DNA of 64,000 nucleotides from Pseudomonas sp. MUP55 (GTDB lineage: Bacteria; Pseudomonadota; Gammaproteobacteria; Pseudomonadales; Pseudomonadaceae): positions 620,001 through 684,000 of the forward strand of contig NZ_CP138214.1 of NCBI RefSeq assembly GCF_034043515.1, written 5' to 3'. A program made the translations under genes and the position numbers. Below, one piece after another: positions 18,051-27,790 of this stretch. The notes beneath the pieces were generated by a model, which did not search any database, was not told where the DNA came from, and saw only the letters and a program-made list of their open reading frames with translations. How positions within the stretch are numbered: the first letter of the stretch is position 1; each line of letters opens with the position of its first letter.

Positions 18051-18911
18051 ATGCCTCAGACAAAACACGAAATAACCGACGTTCAGCTTCTTTTGCCAGG
18101 CCACTTGCCGCAACTGGCTGCACGTTCTGTAGACGCCCATAAAGGCCAGTTTGGCCATCTGTTGGTGATCGGCGGCGACCGCGGCTTTGGCGGCGCAGCG
18201 TTGCTCAGTAGCGAAAGTGCGTTGCGCAGCGGCGCCGGCATGGTGTCCCTGGCGACCCGTGCCGAGCACGTGCCGGCCGCGTTGGCCCGTTTGCCGGAAG
18301 TCATGACCGTGGGCGTAAGTTCGGCCAACCAGTTGATGGGGTTGCTGGAGAAAATCTCGGTGATCGTTATCGGCCCCGGCCTGGGCGCAGCGTCCTGGGG
18401 TAAAAGCCTGTTGTCCGTGGCGGCTAATGCCCGGCTGCCGCAAGTCTGGGACGCCGATGCGCTCAATCAGCTGGCGGCTGGCGGCGTGAGTCTGCCGGCC
18501 CATTGTGTGATCACACCGCATCCGGGCGAAGCTGCGCGCTTGCTGGGGATTTCCACCGCCGACGTTCAGGCCGACCGCCTTGAGGCGGTGCGTGCGTTGA
18601 GTCGTCAATTCAACGCAGTGGCTGTGCTCAAGGGTGCTGGCAGTTTGATTGCTAGCCCGGACGGTCGCGTTTCCCGTTGTGACCAAGGCCATCCCGCCAT
18701 GGCCACGGCCGGTCTCGGTGACGTCCTCGCCGGCCTGGTGGGCGCCTTGTTGGCCCAAGGCATGCCGGCTTATGAGTCAAGTTGCCTGGCCGTGTGGTTG
18801 CATGCCACGGCGGGGGATCGCCAGGGCACATTCGGACGCGGGCTTGCCGCGAGCGACCTGATACCTGCCATTCGTCAATTGCTGGAGGAACACTCGCCGT
18901 GCCTGAAGTAA
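18051..18911 (+). CDS. nnrD: ADP-dependent NAD(P)H-hydrate dehydratase
   Basis: NnrD repairs hydrated NADH/NADPH by dehydration coupled to ADP hydrolysis. The 286-residue protein corresponds only to the C-terminal half of the fused YjeF/Nnr enzyme of E. coli: GHLLVIGGDRGFGGAALL near residues 35-52, VIGPGLG near 106-112, TPHPGEAARLL near 156-166 and GLGDVLAGLVGALLAQG near 221-237. The N-terminal epimerase domain is absent and not encoded elsewhere in this window. A -10-like TATAAT lies at 18017-18022, giving a short leader. The gene overlaps tsaE by 13 bases. Confidence 0.92.
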   Translation: MPQTKHEITDVQLLLPGHLPQLAARSVDAHKGQFGHLLVIGGDRGFGGAALLSSESALRSGAGMVSLATRAEHVPAALARLPEVMTVGVSSANQLMGLLEKISVIVIGPGLGAASWGKSLLSVAANARLPQVWDADALNQLAAGGVSLPAHCVITPHPGEAARLLGISTADVQADRLEAVRALSRQFNAVAVLKGAGSLIASPDGRVSRCDQGHPAMATAGLGDVLAGLVGALLAQGMPAYESSCLAVWLHATAGDRQGTFGRGLAASDLIPAIRQLLEEHSPCLK

Positions 18912-19369
18912 CTCTTTTCCTGGCTGATGAAGACGCGATGGTCGCGCTCGGTCACGCTATTGCGCGGGTGACCGGCGGGGCGGGGCTGATCTTCCTCGAA
19001 GGTGACCTGGGCGCGGGCAAGACCACGCTGTCCCGGGGCATCATTCGCGGTTTGGGCCATACCGGTGCGGTGAAAAGCCCGACGTTCACCCTGGTCGAAC
19101 CCTACGAGATCGGTGACGTGCGCGCCTTCCACTTCGACCTCTATCGCCTGGTCGATCCTGAAGAGCTGGAGTTCATGGGCATCCGTGATTACTTCGACGA
19201 AGACGCGTTGTGCCTGATCGAGTGGCCAAATAAAGGCACAGGCTTTTTGCCAAAGCCTGACATGACCATTACCATTACGCCGCATGAGCACGGACGTCAG
19301 CTGAAGTTGTTGCCCCAGAGCCCGCGCGCTGAGTCGTGGTGTACCGCTCTGGCATTGGAATTCAAATAA
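18899..19369 (+). CDS. tsaE: tRNA threonylcarbamoyladenosine biosynthesis ATPase TsaE
   Basis: TsaE is the P-loop ATPase partner of TsaB/TsaD in forming t6A37 of ANN-decoding tRNAs. The 156-residue protein has Walker A GDLGAGKTTLSRG near residue 38 and the family motifs VKSPTFTLVEPY and FHFDLYRL. I chose the GTG at 18899 (PEVTLFLADED), preceded by GGAGGAA, over an upstream ATG buried in nnrD. It starts inside nnrD, indicating translational coupling, and amiB follows 15 bases after its stop. Confidence 0.94.
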   Translation: MPEVTLFLADEDAMVALGHAIARVTGGAGLIFLEGDLGAGKTTLSRGIIRGLGHTGAVKSPTFTLVEPYEIGDVRAFHFDLYRLVDPEELEFMGIRDYFDEDALCLIEWPNKGTGFLPKPDMTITITPHEHGRQLKLLPQSPRAESWCTALALEFK

Positions 19370-19384
19370 TTGGTGGGGTTAGGT

Positions 19385-20806
19385 ATGCGCTTTCGCGCGT
19401 TGGTTGCTGTCGTGGGGGTGTTGCTTGCGGCAATGACTGTCAATGCTCTGGCTGCTTCACAGGTGAAGAGTGTTCGCCTGTGGCGAGCGCCGGATAACAC
19501 GCGACTGGTGTTCGACCTGTCGGGTCCGGTCCAGCACAGTGTCTTTACCCTTACGGCGCCTGATCGCCTGGTGATCGATATCAACGGTGCGACCCTGGCC
19601 GCGCCCTTGAAAGTCTCCACCGCCAACACCCCGATTACGATGATGCGCTCGGCCCAGCGCACGCCAACCGATTTGCGCGTGGTCATCGACCTGAAAAAGG
19701 CGGTCACCCCCAAAAGCTTCTCTCTGGCGCCGAACGCTCAATATGGCAACCGCCTGGTGGTCGACCTGTTCGACAACCCCGCCGATGCCGCACCGCCGCC
19801 TGCGCCGACGCCCAGCGTGGCGACGGTGCCTGCGGTGCCGGTCAACCCCTCGCAGCCGCAGGTCAAGCTGCCACCGCCGCCGCCCGCTCCGGCAGGCAAG
19901 CGCGACATTATCGTGGTGATCGACGCTGGCCACGGTGGCGAAGACCCGGGCGCTTCCGGGTCGCGCGGTCAGCATGAAAAAGACGTGGTGCTGGCCATCG
20001 CTCGCGAGCTGCAGCGTCAGGTCAACGGCATGAAAGGTTATCGCGCCGAGCTGACCCGTACCGGCGACTACTTCATCCCGTTGCGCGGGCGCACCGAAAT
20101 CGCCCGCAAGAAAGGCGCGGACCTGTTCGTATCGATCCACGCCGACGCCGCCCCTTCCTCCGCAGCGTTCGGTGCATCGGTGTTTGCCTTGTCCGATCGT
20201 GGCGCCACGTCCGAGACCGCGCGTTGGCTGGCCGACAGCGAAAACCGTTCCGACTTGATCGGCGGGGCCGGCAACGTCTCCCTCGATGACAAGGACAAAA
20301 TGCTCGCCGGCGTACTGCTCGACCTGTCGATGACTGCCTCGCTGACGTCCAGCCTGAACGTCGGCCAGAAAGTCCTGAGTAACATTGGCCGGGTTACGTC
20401 GCTGCACAAGCAGCGCGTGGAACAAGCCGGGTTCATGGTGTTGAAGTCGCCGGACATCCCGTCGATCCTGGTCGAGACCGGGTTCATCTCCAACGCCAAC
20501 GAGGCCTCGAAGCTGGCCAGTGCCAGCCACCAGCAGGCCTTGGCGCGCTCGATCAGTGCCGGCGTGCGCCAGTTCTTCCAGCAGAACCCGCCACCGGGCA
20601 CTTACATCGCCTGGTTGCGTGACTCCGGCAAGATTGCCCAGGGCCCGCGCGACCACCGCGTGCAGCCCGGTGACACCGTCGCCATGCTGGCCGTACGTTT
20701 TCAGGTCACCCCCGCCGCCTTGCGCAGCGCCAATAACCTGAAAACCGACGAATTGAAAATCGGCCAGGTGTTGACCATCCCTGGCACCGAATTGGCGGCG
20801 CAGTAA
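19385..20806 (+). CDS. amiB: N-acetylmuramoyl-L-alanine amidase
   Basis: This periplasmic hydrolase splits septal peptidoglycan during daughter-cell separation. Order of parts in 473 residues: signal peptide (to about residue 25, ending ALAAS), AMIN domain (about 28-135) for septal targeting, a Pro-rich linker (about 138-175), the zinc-dependent Amidase_3 domain starting [15 protein letters not shown] near residue 177 and including [11 protein letters not shown] near 358, and a C-terminal LysM ([13 protein letters not shown] near residue 425). The ATG at 19385 follows an in-frame TTG that would add five residues. The stop overlaps mutL. Confidence 0.95.
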   Translation: MRFRALVAVVGVLLAAMTVNALAASQVKSVRLWRAPDNTRLVFDLSGPVQHSVFTLTAPDRLVIDINGATLAAPLKVSTANTPITMMRSAQRTPTDLRVVIDLKKAVTPKSFSLAPNAQYGNRLVVDLFDNPADAAPPPAPTPSVATVPAVPVNPSQPQVKLPPPPPAPAGKRDIIVVIDAGHGGEDPGASGSRGQHEKDVVLAIARELQRQVNGMKGYRAELTRTGDYFIPLRGRTEIARKKGADLFVSIHADAAPSSAAFGASVFALSDRGATSETARWLADSENRSDLIGGAGNVSLDDKDKMLAGVLLDLSMTASLTSSLNVGQKVLSNIGRVTSLHKQRVEQAGFMVLKSPDIPSILVETGFISNANEASKLASASHQQALARSISAGVRQFFQQNPPPGTYIAWLRDSGKIAQGPRDHRVQPGDTVAMLAVRFQVTPAALRSANNLKTDELKIGQVLTIPGTELAAQ

Positions 20807-22719
20807 TGAGCGAATCTGTCTTGAACACCGGCTCGCGTATCGAACTGCTCAGCCCGCGTCTGGCGAACCAGATCGCCGCGGGCGAGGTGGTCGAGCGCCC
20901 GGCGTCGGTGATCAAGGAGCTGCTGGAAAACAGCATCGACTCCGGCGCCAAGCGCATTGACGTCGACGTGGAGCAGGGCGGCGTCAAGCTGCTGCGGGTG
21001 CGTGACGATGGCAGCGGCATCTCTTCAGATGACCTGCCGCTGGCCCTGGCCCGTCACGCCACCAGCAAGATCCGCGACCTGGAAGACCTGGAACGGGTGA
21101 TGAGCCTGGGCTTTCGCGGTGAGGCCCTGGCTTCCATCAGCTCCGTGGCCCGCCTGACCCTGACGTCCCGCACGCGTGGTGCCGAACAGGCCTGGCAAGT
21201 GGAAACCGAAGGTCGCGACATGGCGCCCCGGGTCCAGCCGGCGGCCCATCCGGTGGGCACCTCGGTGGAGGTGCGCGACCTGTTCTTCAACACCCCGGCG
21301 CGACGCAAATTCCTCAAGGCCGAGAAAACCGAATTCGATCACCTGCAAGAAGTGATCAAGCGCCTGGCCCTGGCGCGTTTCGATGTGGCGTTTCATCTGC
21401 GCCACAACGGCAAGACCATCCTCAGCCTGCACGAAGCCAATGACGACGCTGCGCGCGCTCGACGAGTGGCGGCGGTGTGCGGTGGCGGGTTTCTGGAGCA
21501 GGCGCTGCCGATAGAAATCGAACGCAACGGCTTGCGCCTGTGGGGGTGGGTCGGTTTGCCGACCTTCTCGCGCAGCCAGGCCGACTTGCAGTACTTCTTC
21601 GTGAACGGCCGTGCGGTGCGCGACAAGCTGGTGGCCCACGCGGTGCGCCAGGCGTATCGCGACGTGTTGTTCAACGGCCGGCACCCGACGTTTGTGCTGT
21701 TTTTCGAGGTCGACCCTTCGGTGGTCGACGTCAACGTGCACCCGACCAAGCACGAAGTACGCTTCCGTGACGGGCGCATGGTGCATGACTTCCTCTACGG
21801 CACCTTGCACCGCGCCCTGGGCGACGTGCGTCCGGATGATCAGTTGTCTGCGCCCATCGTAACCGCAGTGGTTCGCCCAAGCGGCCCGGAGGCCGGTGAG
21901 TTCGGCCCCCAGGGCGAAATGAGTCTCGCCGGTAACCTGTTGCAATCATCGCAACCGCAGCCAAGTTACACGGCGCCCAACGCGGGAGCCGGTGCGGGTT
22001 ATCAGTATCAATACACCCCGCGGCCGCAATCGACCGTGCCGGCGGCTGAGGCGCAGGCAGCCTACCGGGAGTTCTTCGCGCCGCTGCCGGGGGCTGAGCC
22101 GAGCACGGTTGCCCTGCCCGAGGGCGGCGGTGATATTCCGCCGCTGGGTTACGCGCTGGCGCAACTCAAAGGCATCTACATTCTTGCGGAAAACGCCCAT
22201 GGCCTGGTGCTGGTGGACATGCACGCCGCCCACGAGCGGATCATGTACGAGCGCCTGAAGATTGCCATGGCCAGCGAGGGGCTCAGTGGCCAGCCATTGC
22301 TGGTGCCCGAATCCCTGGCAGTCAGTCAGCGTGAAGCCGATTGTGCCGAGGAACATCACGGCGTGTTCCAGAAGCTGGGTTTTGAACTGCAACGCCTGGG
22401 CCCGGAAACCCTGGCGATCCGCCAGATTCCCGCGCTGCTCAAGCAGGCAGAAGCCAACCGGCTGGTGGCCGACGTGCTGGCGGACCTGATGGAATACGGC
22501 ACCAGCGACCGCATCCAGGCGCATATCAACGAATTGCTCGGCACCATGGCCTGTCACGGCGCCATCCGCGCCAACCGTCGACTGGCCCTGCCGGAAATGA
22601 ACGGCCTGCTGCGCGACATGGAAAACACCGAGCGCAGCGGCCAATGCAACCATGGCCGACCGACCTGGACCCAGATGGGCCTGGATGATCTGGACAAACT
22701 GTTTCTGCGCGGTCGCTGA
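20806..22719 (+). CDS. mutL: DNA mismatch repair protein MutL
   Basis: MutL couples MutS recognition to strand incision. The 637-residue protein has the GHKL ATPase motifs [21 protein letters not shown] and [10 protein letters not shown] within the first 110 residues. A low-complexity Pro/Gln/Ala linker spans about 370-430. The C-terminal domain carries [12 protein letters not shown], the metal-binding DxHA-x2-E-x4-E motif of endonuclease-type MutL, so like other Pseudomonas MutL it should nick DNA itself (no MutH needed). The start overlaps the amiB stop (TAATG), and the stop overlaps the miaA start. Confidence 0.97.
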   Translation: MSESVLNTGSRIELLSPRLANQIAAGEVVERPASVIKELLENSIDSGAKRIDVDVEQGGVKLLRVRDDGSGISSDDLPLALARHATSKIRDLEDLERVMSLGFRGEALASISSVARLTLTSRTRGAEQAWQVETEGRDMAPRVQPAAHPVGTSVEVRDLFFNTPARRKFLKAEKTEFDHLQEVIKRLALARFDVAFHLRHNGKTILSLHEANDDAARARRVAAVCGGGFLEQALPIEIERNGLRLWGWVGLPTFSRSQADLQYFFVNGRAVRDKLVAHAVRQAYRDVLFNGRHPTFVLFFEVDPSVVDVNVHPTKHEVRFRDGRMVHDFLYGTLHRALGDVRPDDQLSAPIVTAVVRPSGPEAGEFGPQGEMSLAGNLLQSSQPQPSYTAPNAGAGAGYQYQYTPRPQSTVPAAEAQAAYREFFAPLPGAEPSTVALPEGGGDIPPLGYALAQLKGIYILAENAHGLVLVDMHAAHERIMYERLKIAMASEGLSGQPLLVPESLAVSQREADCAEEHHGVFQKLGFELQRLGPETLAIRQIPALLKQAEANRLVADVLADLMEYGTSDRIQAHINELLGTMACHGAIRANRRLALPEMNGLLRDMENTERSGQCNHGRPTWTQMGLDDLDKLFLRGR

Positions 22720-23690
22720 TGAGTGCCTTGCCCCCCGCGATTTTCCTGATGGGCCCGACGGCCGCCGGAAAGACCGACCTGGCCATCGAGCTGACCAAGG
22801 TGTTGCCGTGCGAGCTGATCAGTGTCGACTCTGCCCTGGTTTACCGGGACATGGACATCGGCACGGCCAAGCCTTCGAAAGAGGTGCTGGCGCAGCATCC
22901 ACACCGTCTGATCGACATCATCGGCCCGGCCCAGAGCTATTCGGCGGCAGATTTCCGTACCGACGCCCTGGCCGCCATGGCCGAAATCACCGCGCGGGGC
23001 AACATCCCGTTGCTGGTCGGCGGCACGATGCTCTATTACAAGGCTTTGCAGGAGGGCCTGGCGGATATGCCGCCCGCTGACGCCCAGGTGCGCGCCGAGC
23101 TTGAAGAGCAAGCGGCACGCCTTGGCTGGCAAGCCTTGCACGACCAGCTGGCGGCAGTAGATCCGGTGTCCGCGGCGCGCATCCACCCCAATGACCCCCA
23201 GCGCCTTACCCGCGCGCTGGAAGTCTGGCGCGTCAGCGGCCAGACCATGACTGAACACAGGCTGAAACAAACTGCGCAAAGTGCTGATGCAGGCGCATCT
23301 GGTCAGTCACAATTGCCCTATACTGTGGCGAACCTGGCCATTGCTCCGGCAAATCGCCAGGTGCTGCATGAACGAATTGCACAAAGATTCACAAATATGT
23401 TGGAACAGGGGTTTGTGGAGGAGGTCGTAGCTCTGCGTTCCAGAGGTGATCTGCACCCAGGGTTGCCTTCGATACGCGCTGTAGGCTACCGCCAAGTCTG
23501 GGATCATCTGGATGGCAAGCTGACGTCAGCCGACATGCAGGAGCGCGGCATCATTGCCACGCGCCAATTGGCGAAGCGCCAGTTCACCTGGCTGCGCAGC
23601 TGGAGCGATTTGCACTGGTTGGACAGCCTGGACAGCGACAATCTGTCACGCGCCTTGAAATACTTGGGAACGGTCTCCATATTGAGCTGA
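22719..23690 (+). CDS. miaA: tRNA dimethylallyltransferase
   Basis: MiaA adds the dimethylallyl group to A37 of UNN-reading tRNAs. The 323-residue protein has the P-loop [11 protein letters not shown] near residue 12, the substrate motif [18 protein letters not shown] near 36-53 and [17 protein letters not shown] HPHRLIDI, and the C-terminal [10 protein letters not shown] motif near 252. Base composition is lower in GC around 23240-23420. The start overlaps mutL (TGATG). hfq follows after 95 bases, in the order also found in E. coli. Confidence 0.97.
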   Translation: MSALPPAIFLMGPTAAGKTDLAIELTKVLPCELISVDSALVYRDMDIGTAKPSKEVLAQHPHRLIDIIGPAQSYSAADFRTDALAAMAEITARGNIPLLVGGTMLYYKALQEGLADMPPADAQVRAELEEQAARLGWQALHDQLAAVDPVSAARIHPNDPQRLTRALEVWRVSGQTMTEHRLKQTAQSADAGASGQSQLPYTVANLAIAPANRQVLHERIAQRFTNMLEQGFVEEVVALRSRGDLHPGLPSIRAVGYRQVWDHLDGKLTSADMQERGIIATRQLAKRQFTWLRSWSDLHWLDSLDSDNLSRALKYLGTVSILS

Positions 23691-23785
23691 GTCCTTGCAA
23701 TTGCCGTCTATCCTTGGGGGTGTGACGGCCATGAGCTATTTATTTTTCCGATTTTTTATTATTGATCCTTAAAGGAGTGCGGCAC

Positions 23786-24046
23786 ATGTCAAAAGGGCAT
23801 TCGCTACAAGACCCTTACTTGAATACCTTACGTAAAGAGAAAGTGGGGGTTTCCATCTATCTGGTCAACGGTATCAAGTTGCAAGGTACGATCGAGTCGT
23901 TCGACCAGTTCGTAATTCTGTTGAAAAACACCGTCAGCCAGATGGTTTACAAACACGCTATCTCGACCGTCGTCCCTGTTCGTCCAATCCGTCTGCCTAG
24001 CGCAGCCGGTGATGAAGCAGCTGACGCTGAGCCAGGTAACGCCTGA
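23786..24046 (+). CDS. hfq: RNA chaperone Hfq
   Basis: Hfq is the hexameric Sm-like chaperone for small RNAs and, in Pseudomonas, for Crc-mediated catabolite repression. At 86 residues it is usual for the genus. Sm1 ([21 protein letters not shown]) and Sm2 ([10 protein letters not shown]) are intact, with the proximal-face Gln8/Phe42-type residues visible ([14 protein letters not shown]). AAAGGAG lies 7 bases before the ATG at 23786. The 95-base AT-rich gap upstream probably holds an hfq promoter. hflX starts 12 bases after the stop. Confidence 0.99.
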   Translation: MSKGHSLQDPYLNTLRKEKVGVSIYLVNGIKLQGTIESFDQFVILLKNTVSQMVYKHAISTVVPVRPIRLPSAAGDEAADAEPGNA

Positions 24047-24058
24047 TAGGAGTCTCCT

Positions 24059-25360
24059 TTGTTCTTTGAGCGCCACGGTGGTGGTGAGCGAGTAATCCTC
24101 GTTCACTTGGATGGACAGGACCCTGAGGCGCGCGAAGATCCGCAGGAGTTTCAGGAGTTGGCGAATTCGGCCGGCGCCGAGACCGTTGCGTTTTTTAACG
24201 TGCCGCGTCATCGGCCAACCGCCAAATACCTGATTGGCAGCGGCAAGGTCGAGGAACTGCGCGACCTGGTCCACGCCGAAGAAGCCGATCTGGTGATCTT
24301 CAATCACACCCTCACGCCCAGTCAGGAACGTAACCTCGAACGCGTCTTCGAGTGTCGCGTGATCGACCGCACCGGCCTGATTCTCGATATCTTCGCTCAA
24401 CGCGCGCGTACCCATGAAGGCAAGCTCCAGGTCGAACTGGCCCAGCTTGACCACATGAGCACCCGGCTGGTCCGCGGCTGGACTCACCTTGAGCGCCAGG
24501 GCGGCGGCATCGGCATGCGTGGTCCGGGTGAAACCCAGCTGGAAACCGACCGGCGTCTGCTGCGGGTTCGCCTGCGCCAGATCAAGGGCCGCCTGGAGAA
24601 AGTCCGCAGCCAGCGCGAGCAATCGCGCCGTGGCCGTTCGCGCGCGGATATCCCCACCGTGTCCCTGGTGGGCTACACCAACGCCGGCAAATCCACACTC
24701 TTCAACAACGTGACGAAATCGGACGTGTACGCGGCAGACCAACTGTTCGCCACGCTCGACCCAACCCTGCGCCGTCTGGACATCGACGACCTGGGGCCGA
24801 TCGTTCTGGCCGATACCGTGGGTTTCATCCGGCATTTGCCGCACAAGCTGGTCGAGGCATTTCGGTCTACGCTCGAAGAGTCGAGCAATTCCGACCTGCT
24901 GTTGCACGTGATCGATGCGGCTGAACCGGATCGCATGCTGCAGATCGAGCAGGTGATGGTGGTGCTGGGCGAGATCGGTGCGCAAGACTTGCCGATCCTC
25001 GAGGTCTATAACAAACTCGATTTGCTTGAAGGCGTTGAGCCGCAAATCCAGCGCGACGAGAACGGCAAGCCCCAGCGGGTCTGGCTGTCGGCGCGTGATG
25101 GCAGTGGCCTGGAGCTGCTTGAGCAAGCCATTGCCGAATTGCTCGGCAGTGATTTGTTCGTCGGCACCTTGCGCTTGCCGCAGCGTTTTGCTCGACTGCG
25201 TGCACAGTTTTTCGAGCTGGGCGCGGTACAGAAAGAAGAACACGACGAAGAAGGTGTCAGCTTGCTGGCCGTTCGATTGCCGCGTTCGGAGCTCAATCGA
25301 CTGGTCAGTCGCGAGGGTGTGGTACCGGCGGAGTTCATCGAGCAACACACTTTGCAATAA
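24059..25360 (+). CDS. hflX: Ribosome-associated GTPase HflX
   Basis: HflX binds the 50S subunit and splits stalled or heat-damaged 70S ribosomes. The 433-residue protein has an N-terminal HflX domain (about 1-190, with GGIGMRGPGETQLE) and a GTPase domain: G1 GYTNAGKSTLFN near residue 204, G3 DTVGF near 250 and G4 NKLD near 322. It begins at TTG (24059), supported by TAGGAG 6 bases upstream; the next residues FFERHGGGERV are the usual Pseudomonas start. It is part of the miaA-hfq-hflX-hflK-hflC block. Confidence 0.96.
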   Translation: MFFERHGGGERVILVHLDGQDPEAREDPQEFQELANSAGAETVAFFNVPRHRPTAKYLIGSGKVEELRDLVHAEEADLVIFNHTLTPSQERNLERVFECRVIDRTGLILDIFAQRARTHEGKLQVELAQLDHMSTRLVRGWTHLERQGGGIGMRGPGETQLETDRRLLRVRLRQIKGRLEKVRSQREQSRRGRSRADIPTVSLVGYTNAGKSTLFNNVTKSDVYAADQLFATLDPTLRRLDIDDLGPIVLADTVGFIRHLPHKLVEAFRSTLEESSNSDLLLHVIDAAEPDRMLQIEQVMVVLGEIGAQDLPILEVYNKLDLLEGVEPQIQRDENGKPQRVWLSARDGSGLELLEQAIAELLGSDLFVGTLRLPQRFARLRAQFFELGAVQKEEHDEEGVSLLAVRLPRSELNRLVSREGVVPAEFIEQHTLQ

Positions 25361-25456
25361 AAGCCTGAGAAAGCGGTTGTGCCGCAGTAGCAGGCATTCT
25401 GTAGCATTGGTCGGCGCGCCGTGGGTGCGTCTTTGCTTTATCAGATGGAGAGCGCT

Positions 25457-26632
25457 ATGGCTTGGAATGAGCCGGGTGGCAACTCGAATAATCAGGATCC
25501 TTGGGGTGGTAAGCGCCGCAATAATGGCGACCGCAAGGGGCCGCCGGATCTCGACGAGGCCTTCCGAAAGCTGCAGGAAAGCCTGAATGGGTTGTTCGGT
25601 GGTGGAAAAAAACGCGGTGGTGACGAAGGTGGTCGCACGAGCAAGGGCGGTGGCTATGGCCTGCTGGGCCTGGGTCTTGTCGTGCTCGCGGCTGTCTGGC
25701 TGTACAGCGCGGTCTATGTGGTGGACGAGCAGGAGCAAGCCGTGGTGCTGCGCTTCGGCAAGTACTACGAGACAGTCGGGCCGGGCCTGAACATCTACTT
25801 CCCGCCGATCGACAAGAAGTACATGGAGAACGTCACGCGTGAGCGTGCCTACACCAAGCAGGGCCAGATGCTGACCGAAGACGAAAACATCGTCGAAGTG
25901 CCGCTGACCGTGCAGTACAAGATCAGCAACCTGCAGGACTTCGTGCTTAACGTCGATCAGCCGGAAATCAGCCTGCAACACGCAACCGAAAGTGCCTTGC
26001 GCCACGTGGTGGGTTCTACCGCCATGGACCAGGTACTGACCGAAGGGCGTGAATTGATGGCCAGCGAAATCAAGGAGCGCCTGCAACGCTTCCTCGATAC
26101 CTATCGCACCGGTATTACCGTCACTCAGGTCAACGTACAGAGCGCTGCTGCACCGCGTGAAGTGCAGGAAGCCTTTGACGACGTGATCCGTGCCCGTGAA
26201 GACGAGCAGCGTTCGCGCAACCAGGCTGAAACCTACGCCAACGGCGTGGTGCCGGAAGCCCGTGGTCAGGCCCAGCGCATCCTTGAAGATGCCAACGGTT
26301 ACCGCGACGAAGTGGTCTCCCGCGCCAAGGGTGAAGCAGACCGCTTTACCAAACTGGTTGCCGAGTACCGCAAGGCCCCTGAGGTGACCCGTGAGCGTCT
26401 GTACCTGGACACCATGCAGGAAGTCTTCAGCAACACCAGCAAGGTTCTCGTGACCGGCAGCAAGGGTGGGCAGAACAATCTGCTGTACCTGCCGCTGGAC
26501 AAGATGATCGAAGGTGGTCGTAGTGGCACCAGCGCGCCGTCCACCGGTTCGAATGCCGCTGCCAACGAAGCGAGCGCCCGTGCGGCCGCTGACTTGCTGC
26601 AACAGCAAACACGTACCAGGGAGAGTCGTTGA
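25457..26632 (+). CDS. hflK: FtsH-associated SPFH protein HflK
   Basis: HflK and HflC form a membrane cage around the FtsH protease. The 391-residue HflK has a Gly/Asn-rich cytoplasmic N terminus (WNEPGGNSNNQDPWGG), one membrane anchor (about residues 65-85, LLGLGLVVLAAVWLYSAVYV), then the band-7/SPFH domain (VDEQEQAVVLRFGKY onward) and a long coiled coil rich in Arg/Glu/Ala (about 240-310). GGAG lies before the ATG at 25457. Its TGA overlaps the hflC ATG by one base. Confidence 0.97.
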   Translation: MAWNEPGGNSNNQDPWGGKRRNNGDRKGPPDLDEAFRKLQESLNGLFGGGKKRGGDEGGRTSKGGGYGLLGLGLVVLAAVWLYSAVYVVDEQEQAVVLRFGKYYETVGPGLNIYFPPIDKKYMENVTRERAYTKQGQMLTEDENIVEVPLTVQYKISNLQDFVLNVDQPEISLQHATESALRHVVGSTAMDQVLTEGRELMASEIKERLQRFLDTYRTGITVTQVNVQSAAAPREVQEAFDDVIRAREDEQRSRNQAETYANGVVPEARGQAQRILEDANGYRDEVVSRAKGEADRFTKLVAEYRKAPEVTRERLYLDTMQEVFSNTSKVLVTGSKGGQNNLLYLPLDKMIEGGRSGTSAPSTGSNAAANEASARAAADLLQQQTRTRESR

Positions 26633-27498
26633 TGAGCAATAAATCGCTGACCGCCCTGATTGTGGGCGTCGTCGTGGTCATCGCTGCCTGGAACTGCTTC
26701 TACATCGTCGCTCAGACCGAGCGTGCGGTGCTGCTGCAATTCGGTCGCGTGGTCCAGGCGGATGTCCAGCCGGGCCTGCATGTGAAAGTCCCCTACGTCA
26801 ACCAGGTGCGCAAGTTCGACGCCCGCCTGATGACGCTGGATGCACCGACACAACGCTTCCTGACCCTGGAAAAGAAAGCCGTGATGGTTGACGCCTACGC
26901 CAAGTGGCGCGTCAAGGATGCCGAGCGCTTCTACACCGCGACTTCCGGCCTCAAGCAGATTGCCGACGAGCGTTTGTCGCGCCGTCTGGAATCGGGCCTG
27001 CGTGACCAGTTTGGTAAGCGCACCCTGCACGAGGTGGTATCCGGTGAACGTGACGCGCTGATGGCTGACATCACCCGCTCGCTGAACACCATGGCCGAGA
27101 AAGAGCTGGGTATCGAAGTGGTCGATGTCCGGGTCAAGGCCATTGACCTGCCCAAGGAAGTGAACCGCAGCGTGTTCGAGCGCATGAGCACCGAGCGTGA
27201 GCGTGAGGCCCGTGAGCACCGCGCCAAGGGTAACGAGCTGGCTGAAGGGATCCGTGCGGATGCCGATCGTCAGCGCCGTGTACTGTTGGCTGAAGCCTAC
27301 CGCGAGTCTGAAGAGGCCCGTGGTGATGGTGATGCTCAAGCGGCGGCGATCTACGCCAAGGCTTACGGCCAGGATCAGGAGTTCTACGCGTTCTACCGTA
27401 GCCTGCGTGCCTACCGTGAAAGCTTCGCGAACAAGACCGACGTCCTGGTGCTGGACCCAAGCAGCGACTTCTTCCGCTACCTGGAAAAGTCCAAGTAA
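26632..27498 (+). CDS. hflC: FtsH-associated SPFH protein HflC
   Basis: Partner of HflK in the periplasmic-facing HflKC complex. The 288-residue protein has an N-terminal anchor (about residues 5-25, LTALIVGVVVVIAAWNCFYI), the SPFH domain beginning TERAVLLQFGRVV, and a coiled-coil region EREREAREHRAKGNELAEGIRA near residues 187-208. It follows hflK with a one-base overlap. No hflD-like or DUF2065 gene follows: a terminator lies 90 bases downstream. Confidence 0.97.
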   Translation: MSNKSLTALIVGVVVVIAAWNCFYIVAQTERAVLLQFGRVVQADVQPGLHVKVPYVNQVRKFDARLMTLDAPTQRFLTLEKKAVMVDAYAKWRVKDAERFYTATSGLKQIADERLSRRLESGLRDQFGKRTLHEVVSGERDALMADITRSLNTMAEKELGIEVVDVRVKAIDLPKEVNRSVFERMSTEREREAREHRAKGNELAEGIRADADRQRRVLLAEAYRESEEARGDGDAQAAAIYAKAYGQDQEFYAFYRSLRAYRESFANKTDVLVLDPSSDFFRYLEKSK

Positions 27499-27587
27499 CA
27501 GGCCTGAGACTGTGTAGGAACTACTCCGTCGGGCGGCTAAAATGCCTGGCGGGGTGATCCTTTCAGAAAACGGGTGTATGATGCGGC

Positions 27588-27611
27588 AGCCGGGAAATTC
27601 CCGGCTTTTTT
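27588..27611 (+). terminator. Terminator ending the hfq-hflC operon
   Basis: Nine-bp arms AGCCGGGAA / TTCCCGGCT around one base, followed by TTTTTT. It is 90 bases after the hflC stop. The remaining 27612-27790 holds no convincing gene and leads into hisZ. Confidence 0.9.
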
Positions 27612-27790
27612 GCGTCTGCGTGTTCGATTCGGCAGGCGTGACAGTTTTTCGAGGAAAGTGCCCGACGAGGCCGGTTAGAGGTCGTTCGTCACGTCGCTCT
27701 TGCGCGTGGTTTATGCAGGCGGCATGTATTTTCTGCTTCACTCAAGGCTCGGCCGAGGGCTGGCCGCCCGGATCATAGGGGAATGGCGTA

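Noticed and set aside
16923..18758. 611-codon version of queG extending through nnrD
   Set aside because: Residues before MPAITSDLP are antisense to nnrD; the family begins at the ATG at 17987.
23828..26608. 926-codon open frame opposite hfq-hflX-hflK
   Set aside because: It spans three well-identified genes on the other strand and has no ribosome site or recognisable motif.
27575..27582. Extended -10 element TGTATGAT before hisZ
   Set aside because: The predicted start would lie inside the hflC terminator hairpin and no -35 element is present.
27542..27778. 78-codon frame between hflC and hisZ
   Set aside because: It runs through a terminator hairpin, has atypical composition (many Cys/Arg/Ser) and no ribosome site.
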